Assembly (NCBI GenBank): GCA_021234155.1
Contig: JAJEKV010000098.1
Coordinates: forward strand, 3,635,210 to 3,699,209
DNA length: 64,000 nucleotides
DNA from: Isoetes taiwanensis
Lineage: Eukaryota; Streptophyta; Lycopodiopsida; Isoetales; Isoetaceae
Direction of reading: 5' to 3'
The notes under the pieces were generated by a model that had not been told where the DNA came from, did no database searches, and saw only the letters and a program-made list of their open reading frames with translations. Numbering within the stretch: the first letter of the stretch is position 1; each line of letters opens with the position of its first letter. Below, in pieces: positions 1-13,186 of the stretch. Both the position numbers and the translations under genes were made by a program.

Positions 1-3000
1 GAAGATTGTAACAACATTCTTGAGACAACAGAGCAAGAGGAATCTGCAACTAAAATGGAAGCAGTTTCTCACCTGGAAGGTAATCACTTTACTGACATGT
101 TAGCTTTGCCAACTAACTTATCAGGGTTTCACCTTTTTTTTTTAAATTTAGGGGCAGAAGAACAGGGTATTGATCTGGTAACTGTAAAAGGTTCATCTGG
201 AGAACCGAAAGGTCTGACATGTGTCCATTGCTCTGCTAGTGAATTTGTGTGAAAGCATAGATTTTATTTAAGCTTAATGTTTAATTTGTTTCAGGGACAG
301 AGGAACAACATCTTTATCCAATGACTGTAAAGGGCCCATCTGGAGAACAAATTGAGTTACAGGTAGGGTAAATCAATGTTTGCATTTCAGGCTTTAGAAA
401 ATCTACAGCTTGTAATATACTTCTTTGAAATTGTACATGTACGTGTCTAGGAACTTATGTTATGATGCACTGATCTATGTGAAGACTATTTAGTTTCAGC
501 TTTAGGTTCACAAAAAAAACATTTCTCTTTGAAAAAAACTTGTATTCGTGTCTTTGGCATGTGATGTATTTTGAACAATCAAAGCTTCCCCAGTGACAAA
601 GTCTTGCCAGCGTATAGGGAATATAACCTCCTTATTCTGGCGCAGGTTAGCCCAACAGACTCAGTGATGGACTTGCGCCAGTTTTTACTCGATGCGCCGG
701 AGACCTGCTTTTATACTTGCTATGACCTTATATTGCATGGTGCAGATGGCACAAAATATCAGCTAGCAGAATATCTTGAAATCGGGGAAGTGGCTAATAT
801 CTCTGTAGAAGGTTGTTCCCTAGAGATGGTAAACGGTATGTGTGTTGGATGATATTGAAGTTTTTGATCATGCTGGACTTTGCTGTTGCTAATAGGAAAA
901 CCTTTTTTCCTTTCAGCACCATATGACGATCGATCCATAAGGTCCCATGTGAGGCGCACACGGGATCTTATATCTACAGCAAGTATTTATTCATCACTGT
1001 CTACAGTGCTAGCTCTGGATTACGAGAAGAAACAAGCTAATTCTGGTGAGCATTCATGTTTAGCCAAGGTCAGAGTTTGGTTCTTTTATTGATGACATTA
1101 AGTTTGTTAGGAAGTAGTGAAGGTTCTGATGCTGCATCTTCAAAATCAAAACCATTAGCAGGAAAGGAAGAAGGTAATTATATTCTGCCTCCTCCCCGGT
1201 TATCTGTACGTGCCATGTTAATAATTTTGTCCTGGATCAGGAACAGCAAAGACAGAAGCTCCCGAGCTTGAAGGCTTGGGATTTATGGAGGACCAAGCTG
1301 GGATGCTTGGAGACCTTGTCTCAGGGCCTGTAGTAGAAGAGGTCAAGTGCGTGAAGAGCATATCATTCTCTTCATTTAATCCTGTTCCAGGATACAGGAG
1401 GTAAGCCCTTGCATCAAGTCTAAGATTATGCCTAAGATCAACATGACAGTTCACTTAGATCATGTGCACGGTGGTTGCAGGCTTCGTGGAGACTTAATCT
1501 ACATAGATATTGTTTCTCTTGAGAATAAAAGCTACTGTGTCACCGCTCATACACAAGGGTTCTATGTCAATTCGAGTTCAGGAGAGATTTTGGATCCTAC
1601 GGCTGTGATTCCAGCACTTGAAGGCACAACATTGATTGGCCTTCTTCATAAAATCAGCCCATTGTTTACTAAAGGTCATAGCTGGTGGTTGTGAAGTCCA
1701 AAATATTCTGTTATTGGTAGTCATCATAGTGCTGAAATAAGCAGTTATCTGGCAGGTTTTTCTGAAGTCTTGGAACGCAAAGCTGCAGGTCATCCATTTG
1801 AACTTGTGCCTGTGGTGCTTCCACCGAATGCCTGGCTTGGACATTATCCCCCACAACGTGAGCCCATGTTTCATTAATGCTGGCATCTTCACATTCTGTT
1901 GTTTGCTGATAGAATTATTCCAGCTCATCGAAGAGACATTGGGCGGGCAGAGGAAGCCCTGGTGGCACCTTATGGGACAGAGACTATTGGAATGCAAAGG
2001 GATTGGAATGAAGAGCTTCAATCCTGCAAGGAATTTCCTCGTGAAACTTCTCAGGATAGGTTAAATAACTACGATTATTTATTATTGGTAGGATTTTAAG
2101 TTGATATAAATTTTTTAAATTTGCTGTTTAAATGGTTCAACAGGATAATGCGTGACAGAGCACTTTATAAAGTGAACTGTGATTTCGTAGATGCTGCCAT
2201 TAAAGGTGCTAAAGCTGTAATTGGGCGATGCATTCCTCCAATCAATCCTACTGATCCAGAACGTTTTCATATGTAAGGCTTAGCTTAAACAACTTGTTAA
2301 CTCAATGAATTGAGCTTCAAAACAGATTATTGTGTTATTGATCTGACGAATAATTTTTGCAGCCTGTCTAAGCATCAAATCTATCTCAAGCTGAGTGTCA
2401 AGGATGACTTTACTATAGATTATACCCACCCTGAAATAATATAATTGGCATGATAACTTAATTTCTTGTGTGGTTTCAATGAAGAAAGATTTATTAATGG
2501 TTTCAGATGGCAAAAGATCTATAAGATGTAGTTGTATATGATTTATCCAGCAGCAAATCTGCTGTTCAAAGGAATGAACGTAATCTAAAACAATGAAGCC
2601 AAATAAAAGAATATAGCAGACCAGAATAAGTATATGATATGTCATGCACATCTTGAAAGGATCAAATACTTATTGTTCGAAATCCAAATGATATTGGTTT
2701 GGAATTTGCTTCTCAGGTATGTGCACAATAACATCTTCTTTAGTTTTGCTGTTGATGGCGACTTCATGCTAATGCAACAAAGCAAGGGGCAAGAATCATT
2801 GGAGAATTCTGAAGGGAACCTGAAGACCAAGGAACCAACCAGCATTAATGAAGAAACAGAGCATTCAACAGAGCCTACTGCTGCACTCAGTTCGACACCA
2901 GACTTGAAGTTGGAGGATAATTCAGTACAGCCAATTGATGGTGAACAGGCCACATATGCCTCAGCTAACAACGACTTGAAAGGCACAAAAGCATACAATA

Positions 3001-6000
3001 GTGCTGACGTTGCAGGGTTGTATACACTTGCCATGGCCATCGTTGATTTTAGAGGCCATAGAGTTGTTGCCCAGGTAAGTTCTTTTCAGCAATCCTATAA
3101 CAATTAAGGAGCATCAACTGTTTTTATTTGATCTTGTTGCAGAGCATTATTCCAGGAATACTTCAAGGCGATAAAACAGAAACACTGTTATATGGATCTA
3201 TAGACAATGGGAAAAAGATATCCTGGAACGAAAAGTTTCACGTGAAGGTACATTGTTTTGCAGATGATCTCTTAAGAAAAGCCCTTTCAGCAGATCACAT
3301 GGAGGGCTTTGATCATACGGTTTCGATAACAAGGCCTAGAATGCTTGTTTGTACTGAGGAATGGCTCTTCTGTTATGCTATATTGCTTAGTGTATGGAAT
3401 ACCTTTAAAATTTGTAAAATAGTCTGCACATGTTAGATTTTTGTTTCCTTTTCAATGTATGATAGATTAACTCTTCTCTGCTTTTTGAATCAGGTTGTTG
3501 AGGCAGGAAAAGGTATTCATATTAAAGAGCACGAAGTTCTTGATGGATCTGGAGCACGAATTAAAATATGTGCCCCAGTTGAGTGCAAGGGCATTGTTGG
3601 CAGTGACAACAGGTTCTCATTCTATAATAGGCAAGATATTTAGGTCCTGGGTGTTTATGATGTTCTTTCTGTGGCTATTAGGTACTATATTCTTGACTTG
3701 ATGCGAACTACTCCACGGGATGTCAATTACACTGGACTTGGATCACGTCTGTGCGTTCTGCGTCCAGAGCTCGTTGCAGCATTTTGTCAGGTAAAAGTAT
3801 GGATGATTTCGAGAGTTGGGATCTATTATATCTGATTGCTACTCTTCTTGATTCAGATAGAATCATCAGAGAGATCAAAGCTTACCAAGGGAGAGGACGT
3901 GGACACTGAAAATGGCACAGTGTCACCAAAGAAGAATCTGTCACCAATTCTTCTTAACCCTAATGTTTTTACTGATTTTAATGTAACTGGTGATCCTGAG
4001 GTATTTTTCTTGTTCTATGCACATTCATTCATGTGTGCTTATCAAGTTTCAAACTTTCGGTTATGGTTTATCTATAATTCCAGACTTAAAGCTCTGTTTC
4101 ATATGCCTGTTGTATAACGTTATTCTGTGTTTATCTTATATTCCTGCAGGAGGTATCCGCAGATGAGGCATTAGTAAGAAAGGCAGGTAACTATTTGGTG
4201 GATACTGTTCTGCCAAAGTTTGTTCAAGACCTAAGCAGTTTGGAGGTGTCACCAATGGACGGTCAAACACTAACGGAAGCTCTTCATGCACATGGAATCA
4301 ATGTCAGATATCTTGGAAAGGTGTGAGCATAGTATTGGTTCCTTCATTGAGAGTCATGTCATATGCTAACTGTAACTGCACTATTAAATATTCTTACCAG
4401 GTTGCTGTGCTGGCAAAACAGTTGCCTCATATATGGACTCTCTGTGTTGTTGAAATGGTTGTTCGATCAGCAAAGCATGTTTTGAAGGTAATTTTCGAAT
4501 TGCACTCAAGTCAAATTGCCTAAGACTTTGAGCTTAGTAAGACAATTCTATTTTGACATTCAATATGTAATGCTGGTTATGTTGTATTTGCAAATAGTAT
4601 GTTAATCAGGGATTCACTGTTTTTTCAGGGTGTACTCCGTGAAACTCTAGATCAGGATGTGGGGGGTGCAATTGCTCACTTCCTCAACTGTTTTCTAGGT
4701 TTAGAAGATGCTTCTTCATTTCAACTGCTACCAAATGCGAAACCAGCAGAGGGTGACGTGGTCTCTCCTGGGAAACAGCTGAAAAACAATGGAAATGGTT
4801 CATCAAAGAGAAAGAAGAAAGATAAAGGTCATGGAGGAAGATCAAATGTATCATCCAACAAGGTTGAGAACATATGTTTCCAATGCTCGGTTTTCTTTTT
4901 GGGTTGTATATACAAAGTTATGCGTTATTTGGTCTTTGCCAACTAATGATCAACTGAAATAGCACATCACTCTACTTTTAAGAAATCTTAACGTCTAGTA
5001 AATCCATCAAGGGGTTTCACAGTTTCAAGCATTTCTCAAGGCTATAGCTTTTGGTAGCTATGGTGTGTTGTAATATGCAACTTTATATTTGTTTAAGCAT
5101 TCATTTCCGTTAATTTCTCTCTATGTTGTATCAGATCGATTCATCTGACACGGATATTCAGAAGGATAATGTGTTATCTATTGTTGAAGGACACTCTAGA
5201 AAACAGCCATTGTACATGTGCATAACTTCAGAATTGGTTTGGATTGATATCCAAGAGAATGTGAAGTTCAAATATCAGGTACTAAATTTCGTTCTTTCTA
5301 TAAAATAGCCTTTACAATTATTTTGCATTCCAGTGCTTTCCTTTTATTTCATAAGCAACGGATATGCAGTTTGAATTGCCGGATGATGCAAAGGCTAAGG
5401 CTCATAATATCTCAACTATACGTAATCTCTGCCTGAAGGTTTGTATCCCACGTGTTAGAATAGCTAAGTTCTCATAATTTTGCCTGCCATCATCCATGTT
5501 TATACTCTTTTTCACGAGAGGAGTCTGTTGATGGTTGTCATATAGGTTGGAATTACATTGGCAGCTAGGCATTATGTGTTTGATTCTCCCAATCCATTTA
5601 GAACAGAGGATATTTTGGATTTACAAGCAGTGGTGAAGCACACAGCACCTGTTTGTTCTGATGCTCATAATCTTCTTGAGAATGGGAAGCTTCGATTGGC
5701 ACAGGTAAAGAAGAAAATTCAATTTTTAGTTTCTATTCATTGCCTCCATGCATAAAGGTCTGCTTGTCCTCAAGGAATCTTCGTTTATTTTATAGGGAAA
5801 GCTTAATGAGGCCTACGAAATGTTTTCCGAAGCTTTTGGCATTTTGCAGCAAGTATGTCTCTTATCCATTGCTGGAAGTTCTGTTTGTTTGTGCCCTGTC
5901 GGTATAGATTGTAAAAGATGAAAAGATATAGGAAAGAGAGCAATTAGAGAGAGAAAGGAGCAACAAAGAAGAATGAAATACGTGCAGAAATAGAAGTGTC

Positions 6001-8692
6001 AGATGCCGTGTAGCCGTGACCTGCCATTATTTATATTTTGACGCTCTTTTTTAAGCTATAAATGATCTCCTCAACTGATGTTTCCATTAGGCAAAGGAGG
6101 TTGATAAGCAGTTGTAATAGGCCTGCAAGTTGAGGTTTTGTAGGCGACTATCGCAGACCAACCTGGCCAGGAAGTACTAATTGAAATTAATAGCTGCCTG
6201 AACAAATCCATCATTTGGGGTGACTTTTTCAGCTGGATTATGCTGCACCTATGCTGGAATGGGGACACTTGGCCATGGAAAGTAGTTGCGTTCAAAACCA
6301 TAAACATGCCTTGTGGTGCTCCTTCACATGTCTGTGCAGCCAATATGATTTGAATTCTCCAAAGCATCGAGCTGGGATGGTGACCTATATCAGTTCTGTT
6401 ACAGTCAAGTATGGATAGAGAATGGGATTCACGTAAAAATCCTGATCATGCAATAAAAGGTTTTTTTAAGGCGATTGAGGTTGGGATAGGATCTGGTGTG
6501 TTCATGTCTTACCTGCTGCTTGCTGTATTCTCTCATAACCTAAGCCTGGACATAGCTGATGTAGCTCGACTTCTGAAAACACTTAAGAAGCCATTTTTTT
6601 AGGATTGAAATGTTGAGAACTGTTCGTAAACTTCACTTTGAGTCATGGTCGTGAACTTTCTGATATGAGATGGGAGTCCAGGATCTTGTTTCAAAGCGAT
6701 GGTGCTTGCTTGAGGCATGCATACGTTTTCCTCAACTCACCATTCCAGAAAGTTGAACCTGATGTAAACTTGGTGAATCTACCCCTGTTTGGCTGCAGAT
6801 GCATACAACCCTGATCATTATGTTCTCGTTGTCTTTGTGATGTATAGCCATACAGCTTCAATTTGCATTGAGTCTTGATAAAATCTGTGCCCCAACAGAT
6901 TTAGTATGATTTGTCCATTTTCGTAGGTCAGTTTTATCTATATCCTAATTGTTCCACCTGCCCATCTGGCATATGGCAAGGTAAAGATTGGAAGCAATGT
7001 GAAGTAATAGAATTGGAACTATAGATTGCCTTTGTTCTCAGGTTTTATACTAAAACAATGGTTATATCCCTTTCTTTTTGTACAGGTGTGTGGGCCCATG
7101 CATCGCGAGGTGTCTAACTGCTGCAGGTTAGAACTATTATGGCAATTTTCGATTTGATATCTATTTTCAGCAATTATGAGATCTTGTCTTGTGGTATCTT
7201 TGTGTGAAATTGGCCTCTTCACTCCTTGATACAGGGGCTCTACTATTGTTGCCCTGCACTAAGAACAATGAGGATATTTAAACTAATGCTTCACACTATA
7301 CTTTGGCCTTAATGTGGTTGCATGACTTGTAAGAAAATTGAATATGCTCTTTGCAGGTATTTGGCAATGGTTCTCTATCACGCAGGAGACTTGGCTGGAG
7401 CTATCATGCAACAGCACAAGGAGCTTATTATTAATGAAAGGTGTCTTGGACCTGACCATCCTGATACAGCACATAGGTAAGCAGATCATCGTGATAAAGC
7501 ATAAAGGTAGCATCGTCCTAATATTTCCTCTATAGTTTACTTTTCTAACTTGTATCTTTCTACGTTCAGTTATGGGAATATGGCTTTATTTTACCATGGC
7601 TTGAACCAATCAGAACTTGCGCTCCGCCATATGGCTCGCACTTTGCTTTTACTTAGCGTATCTTGTGGTTCTGATCATCCTGACGTTGCTGCAACCTTCA
7701 TAAACGTGGCTGTTATGTATCAAGAGATTGGGCGTATGCACGTGGCTCTTAGGTATCTTCAGGAGGCACTTAAGCGTAATGAACGTCTTTTAGGTCCTGA
7801 TCACATTCAAACAGCTATTTGCTATCATGCACTTGCTATTGCTTTCAACTGTATGAAGGCTTTCAAATTGTCAATTCAGGTAATGCATCTTGCCTTTATG
7901 CAAATGCTGGTCTGAATAATCTAATGGAAGTTTTTATAACAGCATGAACGTAGTACATACAATATACTTTTAAAACAACTGGGAGAAGAGGATTCTAGGA
8001 CACGGGAGTCTGCGAATTGGATTAAGACTTTTCAAATTCGTGAAATGCAGGTAATCACTTATCTGTCTGTTTTTACTTACTCTTGTATGTCTTACGCTGA
8101 ATCCTCTATGTTTCAGGCTTCTGCTGAAAAGCAAAAGGGACAGCAACAGGCGGTGCAGAAAGCAGCAGAAGTCATTAAGGTAACCTGAGCCCTTCTTTTC
8201 GTAGTATTATGTTTGATCAAGCAGTCACGCATTCTTCTATTACTGCTGTAGGCTTTCCAAGCTGCATCAGCAGGAAGCATGCGTGGTTCAATTCCTAAAA
8301 TTGCTGATGCAATACCACGGTCAAGAGGAATGGATGAACGTGGTGCCCGTGCAGCAGCAGAAGTCCGCAAGAAGGCTGCTGCAAAGGGATTGAATGTGCG
8401 TTCACTAGTTGAACAAAATGGTCCTGTAACTGAATTACTTGGGCTGTCTAACAATTTTGACCCTTCTGGGAAGATTCCATTGAATGCTTCTGTTCCCAGA
8501 GTTAATAAAGCTGGAGGGAAGCCTAATCTGACAAAATCCGACTCACAGCTTAGTAAAGAGACAAAGGAAGCGGCTCTTACTGACGAAGACCCAGTAAAGT
8601 CATCTGAGATGGCAGAAAATAAGGCTCCGCTCGGATTAGGTGCAGGCTTGGGCATGCTGGAAGCCAAGAAACAGAAATCAAAGCAAAAGTGA
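1..8692 (+). CDS. FRIENDLY: FRIENDLY / CLU clustered-mitochondria protein, 5'-partial, 29 exons in window
   Basis: Cytosolic CLU-family protein needed for normal mitochondrial distribution and association in plants (known for the family). Exons by GT-AG and phase: 1-79, 152-211, 295-362, 646-835, 917-1045, 1111-1173, 1241-1400, 1481-1674, 1756-1857, 1924-2059, 2144-2272, 2717-3074, 3143-3247, 3494-3612, 3682-3790, 3857-4000, 4150-4320, 4401-4487, 4629-4862, 5135-5278, 5370-5438, 5546-5704, 5796-5852, 7086-7126, 7357-7476, 7570-7879, 7943-8050, 8117-8179, 8252-8692. All phases agree and give 1382 residues before TGA. The order matches the family: N-terminal CLU part ([35 protein letters not shown]), CLU core ([63 protein letters not shown]), then a TPR region ([46 protein letters not shown]) and a Lys-rich tail ending KQKSKQK. 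The start codon and first exon or exons lie left of the window. No frame damage was seen. Confidence 0.9.
152..362 (+). repeat. Tandemly duplicated exon in FRIENDLY (152-211 and 295-362)
   Basis: Two neighbouring exons encode related peptides, [20 protein letters not shown] and [20 protein letters not shown], each preceded by a split Gly codon. The second matches the usual family segment that leads into the [17 protein letters not shown] region. The first looks like an extra copy. It is 60 nt long with phase-1 junctions on both sides, so it can be included or skipped without shifting the frame. Confidence 0.7.
5853..7085 (+). other. Largest FRIENDLY intron (1.23 kb)
   Basis: This intron separates the exon ending in ILQQ from the exon starting VCGPMHREV, a junction that is continuous in the protein family. 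It begins gtatgt and ends ttgtacag. A minus-strand open stretch at 6071-6367 has no resemblance I can name. No repeat or gene was recognised inside it. Confidence 0.75.
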
Positions 8693-9146
8693 ATTTCTGA
8701 TACGTAATAGCTATAGGAGCAGGTCACATTGGATGTGCAATGCTATTCCGATTTTGCAGAGAAATGCTATCTGCATCACATCTATTTCTTTAATAATTTA
8801 TGAAGTTGGAGGAATGCCATCCATATCATTTTTCTGGCTTTGACTTTAAATTCTGCTGCTGTGGGGAAAGCATGATTGTATCCAAGTGTAAATGCAACAA
8901 TCAATGCAGGTGAGGTGACTATACTTATGTTGCGAGATGATTGAATTGGTAGATTTCCGCATCTTAACTGATGTCTTTTGACATATTGCAGTCAATGGCA
9001 CTGGACCTGGGGGGGGATTGGCAACATGGTCATGATCTCTGTTTTTTCCGTGCTGTGGTGGACAGAATTGGCTGGTTGAACCTGTGAAGTTCCATAACCT
9101 GTCCTTTTTTATTGAAAGGGTTAGAAAAAACAAGAAATCTGCTGTA
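8693..9146 (+). other. FRIENDLY 3' region
   Basis: Downstream of the TGA at 8690-8692 the sequence is T-rich and has no further family-like coding. It probably holds the 3' UTR and polyadenylation region. A GT-rich stretch with a seven-G run at about 9010 follows. No precise poly(A) site can be fixed by eye. Confidence 0.4.
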
Positions 9147-9318
9147 TTATTTTATCAAATAAATTGAATGACGGGGTTATGGCCAATACGCATCAACAGT
9201 CAATGCCTTGGTGCCCAAATTTTGATGTTGTTACCTTTTATCTAATAAATTGGATTACGGAATGTGGCCAATAAGCATTAAGAACTGTTGATGCCTTGGG
9301 GGCCAAGTTTCGAGAAAT
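9147..9318. repeat. Imperfect tandem repeat, 2 units of about 90 bp
   Basis: Unit 1 near 9157-9227 (AATAAATTGAATGACGGGG, ATGGCCAATACGCATCA, ATGCCTTGGTGCCCAA) recurs near 9242-9313 (AATAAATTGGATTACGGAA, TGTGGCCAATAAGCATTA, ATGCCTTGGGGGCCAAG). It is non-coding. Confidence 0.7.
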
Positions 9319-10255
9319 ATGTGTAATAGCAAATATGTAACCAATGGTTTTGAACAAATGGTAGCTTCAGAAGCTGCATGATGCTCCAGTAAACGGTTAC
9401 TATGAAGACTGGATTGTGTTTAGAAAAATCGATGGAATCTGTTAACATTAGCATGGGACACCAAGAGGTTGGCCAATACATGACAGATAAAACTCTGCTC
9501 ATATAAAATCAAGAATAAAAAATGGAATTTATCGTGTTTCTAATCATTTTAAGCAAGCTTACAACTTGACATTATGATAGACTTTCTGTAAAGATGTAAC
9601 TATTATGTTTTAGAATTAAAATTTTGTTGTACATTGTGTCCTCGTGAACCATGGGCTGTTGATTGTAAACATTCCATATTTTGCAAAATATACGTCTTTC
9701 GTGTAAAAGGTAAACTTTCCATTACATAAACTTTTCATATCCGCGAAGCCAAGCCGGGAAGCGATCCTCAAAAGCCCTTAGCTCTAGGTTGTGTTCCACC
9801 ATCCAAATTGCATATAAGCCACATATCCACCATTTAAATTTTACCATTGGCCGGCTTGGAAGTAGAAATATCTAAGTGAATGGTGCTACCAAGCTCAGCA
9901 TTGCCTCACCCCTTTCAAGCTTCAAGGTGCTGCCAAGCTCCACATTGCCTCATCCTTTCCAACCCTGACATGCTCAAGATGATAATGTTTTTTTGGGTCT
10001 CCTTTAGGTTACAAGTTCTTTTTAGTTCAGTTTAAATTTTTCTTAAGTTGGAAAGACAATCAAGCTAACTAGAAGAGTCCATCGGTTAGTGATTTTGAGG
10101 AATATAGTATGGACAAATTTTGCATGTTTTGTTTTCATTCCAATCTTCAGTACATGACAATAGTGTCCTAGAGTTGGGTGCAAAGGAAGATAAGGTTCTA
10201 TCCTTTTTTGGGATTTCTTGCAATTCATCATTTTTATAGCAAATAATGTTTATGT
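9319..10255. other. Intergenic, no gene seen
   Basis: AT-rich stretch. A short internal duplication around 9880-9960 repeats the words GCTACCAAGCTC/GCTGCCAAGCTC, CATTGCCTCA and CCTTTC. No coding region is supported. Confidence 0.5.
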
Positions 10256-10261
10256 GTTATT

Positions 10262-11265
10262 TGAGCCCTTATAGCTCAGCAGGAAAGCATGTGCCTCGGC
10301 TTAGATTCACTCATGCTGTAGTTGTCATGAACCTACGCGAAAACAAGGAAAATACATGAAAAATACGCAAAAATACAGGAGAAATATGCCAAGATCGGCA
10401 AAGAATCTGATATATGAACATAGTAGTTGGCTAAGTTGCTTGAGAACTACAGATGGCTGGCTTGGCAAATGACTTAAATCCTTATAGGTCTTCTTGTTCC
10501 AAATTAGACTAATTAGATTGCCAAAGGACTTACAATCCTCTCTGATTCAATATCAATATTAAGCCATTTCATTTTTTCTAGGACTCCCCGTCCACTTTAC
10601 TCTCAGCTATGGCATGCATGTGACAGGTTTGATGTTTGGAAGCTAGCTGAAGAGTGATGAATGAAATGAGCTCGCACCCTGTCATTCAGGCGCGTGCTAG
10701 AGGGGACCTTCCAAAGGACTGAAAATCCTTTCAGCATAACATTCAGTGGAAGGTGGGTCCTGCTTTTTCTCTGCTCAAGAGAGCTAACATTATGTTCAAT
10801 AAGCATTATGTTCAATAAACCAATACCTTCCCAGCAATATAACTAATTGTTTACATAGTATTTGGATGCTTGTACCTCAATGGGAGAGCATGTGCTTTAT
10901 AAGCATGCAGTCATAGGTTCAATCCCTACCAGGTGCAACTTTTAAAAGTTATCAAGGCCTCTATAGTTTTGAGGCTATTACTAGCACATCCTTCAAGAAA
11001 GATATTTGAGTGCTTCTAGTTCAATGAGAGAGCATGTGCCTTTTAAGAACGCGGTGGTAGGTCTGATCCATACCAGGCATAGCCTTTAGAAGTTATCACA
11101 ACCTCTATAGTTTTGAGGCTACCTAGAGGCACATCCTTCAAAAGTTATCAAGGCCTCGATAGTTAAAGTTATCAAGGCCCCTATAGTTTTGAGGTTATGC
11201 ACATCTCTTTTTTGTTCTATGATATTGGCAGTTATTAAGACCTCTATAGTTTGAGGCTACGTACA
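10262..11265 (+). repeat. Cluster of tRNA-like (SINE-type) repeats
   Basis: At 10864-10936 there is a tRNA-like block: A-box-like TGTACCTCAATGGGAGAGC, an anticodon-arm-like TGTGC/TTTATAA/GCATG, and a perfect B-box GGTTCAATCCC at 10916-10926. A second related block at about 11010-11080 has TTCTAGTTCAATGAGAGAGC, a CTTTTAAG loop and GGTCTGATCC in B-box position. A third, degraded one starts near 10268 (CTTATAGCTCAGCAGGAAAGC). Between and after them a shared tail, AGTTATCAAGGCCTCTATAG followed by TTTTGAGGCTA, recurs about five times up to 11265. tRNA-like heads plus a shared non-tRNA tail fit a tRNA-derived SINE family inserted or amplified in tandem. A functional tRNA is unlikely because the acceptor stems pair poorly. 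Confidence 0.6.
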
Positions 11266-11269
11266 TCTC

Positions 11270-12780
11270 CGATATTAACAACAGGATATTGCTGGTGCCC
11301 TAAATGTTCATCCCATAGGATATGTGATAGTTCTCTAAGTGTCCTAATCTAGACATGCCTAAATGTTCAAGGCTAAGAAATTTAAACTATTTAAATCTAA
11401 AAGCCCATGATCCAACTCCTCTCTTTTTCTTTCTTTTCTTTACAAATCATAGATAGTACTTTTACATTATATCGCAAGGAAAGTAGTATCTACTTAGAAA
11501 CACCCTACCCCCACCCCTTTTTGGGTTGCCCGTAAAGGAAGCCCTTTGAAATCCTAGCTGGTCCTGGGCTCGAATTGGAGAAAAGCTGATCCAAGCCTTT
11601 CCTCAGTTTTTGAGCTCTATTTGGTCTTACCTCTTTTTAGGCTTTGGAGTATCAATTAAGATAACTGTGGAGGGCAACATTTTAAAATGGATTCTTAACG
11701 CATTTTCGTGTTTATTGCGATACTTATGTTTGTTACTGGCTAGGTCAAAGTCCATTGTGAAACCTTCGTTGTGACATTTGAGCAGCAACCTTACATGGGA
11801 TGCGCCAAAATCAAGGATGTTGTGATATATTGTCTTGGAGCAAAGGTACAAAATAAAAAGTTTCTGTTTGGACATTTTTTAAGTTAAAAAAAGATTAATT
11901 ACATTTCTTTAATCAAAACTACCTTTCCAATCTCAATTATATTATGTCTATCCTTTGTTGGGTTGCCCATAACTTTGGAACGTTTATTCAAGTAAGTAAT
12001 CTAAGCATTTTCTCCCTCATCTTCTTAGGTTCGGGGGCACATATTCCCACAAAGGAGGTCGCAGTGACTAGGGCCAGATGGATGGAATAAATTAGATGTT
12101 TTAATGCCCACAAATAGTAGACTAGAAGTTTGCTTTGAAGCTTTTGTTGTGACGTTTGAGCAGAAAGTGCCCATGGGATTCGCTAATGTTGAAGTATAGG
12201 AGCAATGGTACAAACCAAACGTTTTTATTCAAGTGGAATTTTTTTAGTTTCATCAAAAAACAACTTCTTAATCTCAACTATATGAGGTCCAGAAAAAATG
12301 CAGCACAAATGCATGTTTGCAATATAGCTTTTAGCTGTAGAAGACGTAACAAAATGACACACATTTTGTTTTCGTTTCGGGGAGAATCTTCTTAGTTTCA
12401 TCAAACAAAGCTTGATACCAAACAAAAAAGACATATTTTACAGATACTGGGAACATGTTATAAGTGGAGCTAAGATGTTCAATCATGGCAATACATGCAC
12501 TTTAACCTAGATCAAACTCACTGAGGGCCATCACAGTCTTTGAGAGCTTGTAAGATACGTGTCTCAACCTATGCCCCATAAGTTCGAACTGAACGAGCAT
12601 GGTATTAGAGTAGTCCAAAGTGTATTGCAACACTATTATATCCAAAAGGGATGTTTGAAAGAGGTAAATGAAATTCTAGAAGCCACAGGAGGGCGACCTC
12701 TATCTCAACCATCTTTCAGCAGGTTATAAAAAAATCACTTTTCTAATGTTTGGGTCTTGTAGCAAATCTCTTTCTTACAG
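11270..12780. repeat. Intergenic with a diverged duplicated segment
   Basis: 11760-11885 and 12135-12255 are diverged copies of one segment: shared words include TTGTGACRTTTGAGCAG, CATGGGAT, GAGCAA.GGTACAAA, AA.GTTT.T and TTTTTTAGTT. The phrase TTAGTTTCATCAAA appears at about 12245 and 12393. No coding region is supported. Confidence 0.5.
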
Positions 12781-12825
12781 TGTAACACTTGTGTTCAATA
12801 CGCCTTGCCTCCACTGCAATTGTGA

Positions 12826-13186
12826 GAGAAAGGATGGCCATCTGTGAGAAAGGATGGCCATTAAACAGCAGTTTAAAGATCACCAGTCAGACTATATTGG
12901 CAATGGAGAACCCTTTTTCAAATGCACCCGGACAAGTATATGTTTGCACCCTGACGAGATGTACCAACATAAAACTTTCTTGCTAAAGCTAGATTCTTTG
13001 CCCAAGCATTGTCAAAATGCTTTCCATATGAAAGTAAACTTAGTAGGTGTTTTAACTTATGGACAATGGGCTGGCACTTATGGACATTTTATGTTGCCCA
13101 ACCGTTGTCAAAAATCTTTCCATATGAAAGTAAGCTTAGCAAGTGTCTTAACCTATGGACAAGGAGCTAGTACTTGCGGACATTTT
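12826..13186 (+). repeat. Short tandem repeats, including 2 units of about 94 bp
   Basis: The phrase GAGAAAGGATGGCCAT is repeated at 12829 and 12846. At 13012-13089 and 13106-13182 a longer unit repeats (TTGTCAAAATGCTTTCCATATG and its match, then CTTATGGACAATGG / CCTATGGACAAGGA). The repeat lies within an open stretch (12854-13234) that reads FHMKVNLVGVLTYGQ and FHMKVSLASVLTYGQ, but I see no gene context for it. Confidence 0.6.

Noticed and set aside
1578-2021. 147-residue minus-strand open stretch
   Set aside because: It is the shadow of FRIENDLY exons on the opposite strand.
8113-8727. 204-residue minus-strand open stretch
   Set aside because: It lies opposite the last FRIENDLY exons and has no independent support.
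10864-10936. Functional tRNA gene with anticodon TAT
   Set aside because: The A and B boxes look good, but the acceptor stem does not pair well and the block shares a tail with neighbouring tRNA-like repeats, so a SINE is more likely.
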